Source: Tessaracoccus lapidicaptus (lineage in GTDB: Bacteria; Actinomycetota; Actinomycetes; Propionibacteriales; Propionibacteriaceae). Taken from it: DNA of 64,000 bases. Position numbers and translations under genes: made by a program. The stretch lies in NCBI RefSeq assembly GCF_001693815.1, contig NZ_MBQD01000027.1, positions 79,111 to 143,110 on the forward strand, given 5' to 3'. Below the pieces are notes generated by a model. It worked only from the letters and a program-made list of their open reading frames with translations. It was not told the origin of the DNA and ran no database searches. Below, piece after piece: positions 61,641 to 64,000 of this stretch (the first letter of the stretch is position 1; each line of letters starts with the position of its first letter).

Positions 61641-63416
61641 TCACAACGCCGGACCACCGCCGCCCGGCCGTCTCGATGAAGGTGGCGGCGGACGGCGCGG
61701 CACCTCACGCAGTGACTCACTCAGCAGGAGAGCCATCCCCCGCAGGCTCAGCTCCTGTGGGCCCTCGGCGCCGCGGCCCAAGCGCTCCCGCAACAACCCT
61801 GTGGCGCGGTCCTCATCGCGTTCCAGAACGTGCCGAGACAGGCCCGTCGATGCCGTGAGTTGGGCCCGGCTGGGCCGGGTCGCGGCGATGAGGCGTGCCT
61901 GCGCGATGTCGCGCAGTTCCTCGGGCAGCGACTCGATCAAGCGGACGGCCTCCTCATTACCCAGGCGACGCATGACCTGCTCCTCGACTCCGTGGCCGCC
62001 GTCGCCGGCCGCGAGCGTTCGCTCCTGATCGACCTGGCGAACCAGCGTGTCGCTGACGACCTCCCGGTCTTCCGCCTTCTTTCTGGCCTCGTCGCGGCGA
62101 AAGAAGTCCAACTGGGAGTAGGCGAAGGTCGACCAGCGCGCCCGGTTCGGATCCCACAGCGGTGCGATCTCCGTCAGCCGCAGCAGCCCCGCAGCTACGA
62201 ACTCCTCTCGAGCCTTGGGCGGTACCTTCCTCGACCAGTGGAACACGACCGGCGACCCGGCCTGAACGATCGCCGCCCGCGCCACTCGGCCCCGCTCCGC
62301 TAGCTCCTCCAAATCCCCTCGCGACGCCGCCCGCGCGATCCTCGACGCTTCTGGGTCGCCACGCAGGGCGGCCTCCGCGAGCACGCCCGCATCACGCTGA
62401 CCAGCCAGTGTCCTCAAGGCAGCCACATCGCCCAGACTCACCGCGTCCGGATCCGGGACCCTCACGGGCGGCTTGACGACTCCGTCGCCGGCCGAGACCG
62501 ACACATTCCTCGCGGGACGAGCCGGTAGCACCGGGGCCAGAGTGACCGACTCGCGCGGCCCGACTGGCCGTGGCCTGAGGGTCACAGCGAGATCCGCGCG
62601 CTCCGCCAAGGTCACCGCCGATCTCACTAGCGACGAGCCGGCACGCATCGAGTGTGGAGTGACCGCCGAGGCCGCCACAAGATTCCCACTCAGACCACTG
62701 CGGAGAAGCGCCTGGAGGAAACCCTGTGGATCCGCGTCGCGAGCCGCAATCTGCACTGCCACGATCGCCCGCCCGATGTCGTCAGCCGTCGATGGCCGAT
62801 GTGGCACCACAGGACGCCAGGCGCCAAAGGCGCGGTCCCAAGCAGCCTGAGACGCGAGTACGGCGTCGCGGGTCCGGTCATGGCCGACGCCGTCCACAAC
62901 CTCGAACTCGTCGAGGAGCAGACGACCACGCTGCAGCAGGCTGCGCTGCATGGAACAGATCGCCAGCGCGTCCTCAGGCCGCAATGCGTCGGCCGCGGAG
63001 CCCATCGCCATCACGTAGCGCTGTAGAGCAACATCGACGTGACCGCGCCCGGTGGCCGGCTCCAGCAGAGACCGCTCCGCCTGACCGAGCAGACGCCGAA
63101 CCCACACTTCGTCCACCCCGACGGCAGCCGCCCGCGTGACCTGCACGCCCAGCATGCGAAGTCTGCGACCCTCATCGTCGGCCAACCGGAGCGGCGCCGT
63201 GGCTTCGGCCTCGATCGCGTGGACTAACGCGCTCCCGGAGGCATCCACCGGCCGCGCTAGCAGCGGGACCAGTGCAGCAGCCTCACGCAGCCCGGGATCG
63301 GCCCCGCCCGCAGCCCGGTCGCAGGCCAGTATCGTGCCCGCCCACTCCCCGAGCGAGACGCGATCATCGCCCAGACGGGCTGAGGCCAAGCGGGCAGCCC
63401 GCACGAACCTGGACAT
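61641..63416 (-). CDS. Sigma-factor-like protein with long unknown N-terminus
   Basis: A 591-residue cytoplasmic protein from ATG 63416. Residues 1-380 have no recognised family. Residues about 393-450 look like sigma-70 region 2 (LLRLTEIAPLWDPNRARWST, FAYSQLDFFRRDEARKKAED), and about 490-550 like region 4 (LIESLPEELRDIAQARLIAA, LTASTGLSRHVLERDEDRAT). The tail is Pro/Arg/Gly-rich. A sigma-like module at the far C-terminus is unusual. The stop of the small upstream gene overlaps by one base. It likely controls the Tad operon, since a 220-base promoter gap follows. Confidence 0.65.
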   Translation of the reverse strand: MSRFVRAARLASARLGDDRVSLGEWAGTILACDRAAGGADPGLREAAALVPLLARPVDASGSALVHAIEAEATAPLRLADDEGRRLRMLGVQVTRAAAVGVDEVWVRRLLGQAERSLLEPATGRGHVDVALQRYVMAMGSAADALRPEDALAICSMQRSLLQRGRLLLDEFEVVDGVGHDRTRDAVLASQAAWDRAFGAWRPVVPHRPSTADDIGRAIVAVQIAARDADPQGFLQALLRSGLSGNLVAASAVTPHSMRAGSSLVRSAVTLAERADLAVTLRPRPVGPRESVTLAPVLPARPARNVSVSAGDGVVKPPVRVPDPDAVSLGDVAALRTLAGQRDAGVLAEAALRGDPEASRIARAASRGDLEELAERGRVARAAIVQAGSPVVFHWSRKVPPKAREEFVAAGLLRLTEIAPLWDPNRARWSTFAYSQLDFFRRDEARKKAEDREVVSDTLVRQVDQERTLAAGDGGHGVEEQVMRRLGNEEAVRLIESLPEELRDIAQARLIAATRPSRAQLTASTGLSRHVLERDEDRATGLLRERLGRGAEGPQELSLRGMALLLSESLREVPRRPPPPSSRRPGGGGPAL

Positions 63417-63715
63417 CAGGCACCACCCGTGCTGAGATCGACAGCCAGCAGCACGCCGACCAGCGCCCTCGCGCTCGGGGCAAGCGTCCCCGTGTCCCAC
63501 TCCAGCACCCGCTGGACCGCGGCATCCAGGCAGCCCTCCACCGACGCGGGCAACTCCACCGCCACCGACGCCGACCCAGCCGCCACGTCGCCGGCCAACA
63601 CCCACGCCGCGACCACATCCAGCGCAGCCCAGTCACACACCTCCCCCGCCTGGGCCATCAGATCGTTGGCGTGGTCCAGCAACCTGAACACCACAAAGGC
63701 ATCATCCGGACGCAT
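63416..63715 (-). CDS. Small helical protein at the head of the Tad locus
   Basis: A 99-residue, mostly helical acidic protein (FRLLDHANDLMAQAGEVCDW, ALDVVAAWVLAGDVAAGSAS). ATG 63715 is six bases after GAGGAGG, with 63721 the alternative. The stop overlaps the sigma-like gene (TGATG). It may be its partner, for example an anti-sigma-like or adaptor protein. No family was recognised. Confidence 0.6.
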   Translation of the reverse strand: MRPDDAFVVFRLLDHANDLMAQAGEVCDWAALDVVAAWVLAGDVAAGSASVAVELPASVEGCLDAAVQRVLEWDTGTLAPSARALVGVLLAVDLSTGGA

Positions 63716-63913
63716 CCCCATCCTCCTCACACAATCGACTCTCACGACCCGTGATGCCGACAGGACGTCCACGTTGGACGTTGTCCACAGTTACGGGGTC
63801 TCATCCGCACACAAGAACCCCCGCCCAACTGCCCTACCGGGGAAGCCTGAGGCTGAGACTCGGACCGCCGGCGGGTCAAGCCCCGTGGAGTGGTGTAGCG
63901 GGGGTTCCTTCGT

Positions 63914-64000
63914 TTAGGCAGTGAGGGCGAGGGGTTCGGTCACCTCCTCGGTGTTGGTGCCGGGGAGGGTTGTGAGGCGGCAGCGGGTGAGGATGTCGAG
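63914..64000 (-). CDS. C-terminal end of an unidentified protein, partial
   Basis: An open frame enters from the right edge and stops at 63914: 28 residues, LDILTRCRLTTLPGTNTEEV then TEPLALTA. The style resembles the tail of some transposases (a strand followed by TEPLAL), but this is weak. The gene body is beyond the window. The 200 bases from here to 63715 probably hold the Tad-locus promoter. Confidence 0.45.
   Translation of the reverse strand, partial: LDILTRCRLTTLPGTNTEEVTEPLALTA

Noticed and set aside
1..64000. Search for tRNA, rRNA, CRISPR arrays or an integrase attachment site
   Set aside because: No cloverleaf ending in CCA, no rRNA-like text, no regular repeat-spacer array and no integrase gene were seen, so none is claimed.

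Overview
The window is high-GC actinobacterial DNA, with strong G/C third-position bias and many ATGA/TGATG-coupled genes. It looks like accessory DNA: a conjugative plasmid, an integrative element or a composite island. The protein styles (SCO6880-type T4SS, LysM/BTAD protein in a Tad locus, CsoR, SorC sugar operon) suit Propionibacteriales or Micrococcales, but the species cannot be named from sequence alone.

Layout. (1) 1-17.7 kb is a copper and redox island. It holds the end of a CDF exporter, two thioredoxin/CcdA modules (333-1675 and 2315-4199), a two-component system (4323-6166), a DUF305 lipoprotein, a YHS-like protein, a membrane protein and a dedicated Lgt (7009-8578). These are followed by a frameshifted P1B ATPase, a frameshifted EamA exporter, an HMA chaperone, a CopA with a cupredoxin-like front end and a YHS tail, CsoR, a small His-rich membrane protein and a broken PfkB kinase. 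A recurring 11-bp-spaced TTGACC direct repeat precedes the copper genes, and two CsoR-like palindromes accompany it. (2) 18.3-30.4 kb, minus strand, is a type IV secretion operon: coupling ATPase with a separate membrane subunit, VirB4-like ATPase, SCO6880-type protein, VirB6/TrbL-like channel, M23 hydrolase, MinD-like protein, and a sigma-like protein at its head. No relaxase is visible. (3) 30.4-39.4 kb is a patchwork: IS3 and IS21 remnants, an unknown membrane protein, a broken thermonuclease lipoprotein, a Mug-type glycosylase, unknowns, NhaC with a MalY/PatB lyase, and a KH-domain scrap. (4) 39.4-41.1 kb is an intact IS481-type element with three repeats at each end. (5) 41.2-48.8 kb is a SorC-controlled sugar operon: ribose-type ABC transporter, SIS isomerase, FGGY kinase and RPE-like epimerase. 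(6) 48.8-50.4 kb is an IS1380-type element. (7) 50.9-63.7 kb, minus strand, is a complete-looking Tad/Flp pilus locus (CpaB, CpaE, TadA, TadB, TadC, Flp, TadE-like proteins, lipoproteins, LysM/BTAD protein), headed by a second sigma-like protein. The tail end of another gene enters at 64 kb.

How it fits together. Copper would be sensed by CsoR (cytoplasm) and the OmpR-type pair (envelope), then exported by the P1B ATPases. The lipoproteins, thioredoxin/CcdA pairs and Lgt would serve folding and redox repair outside the membrane. The T4SS and Tad loci would supply transfer and surface attachment. Several genes carry single frameshifts, meaning either decay or sequencing errors, so those calls should be checked against reads.
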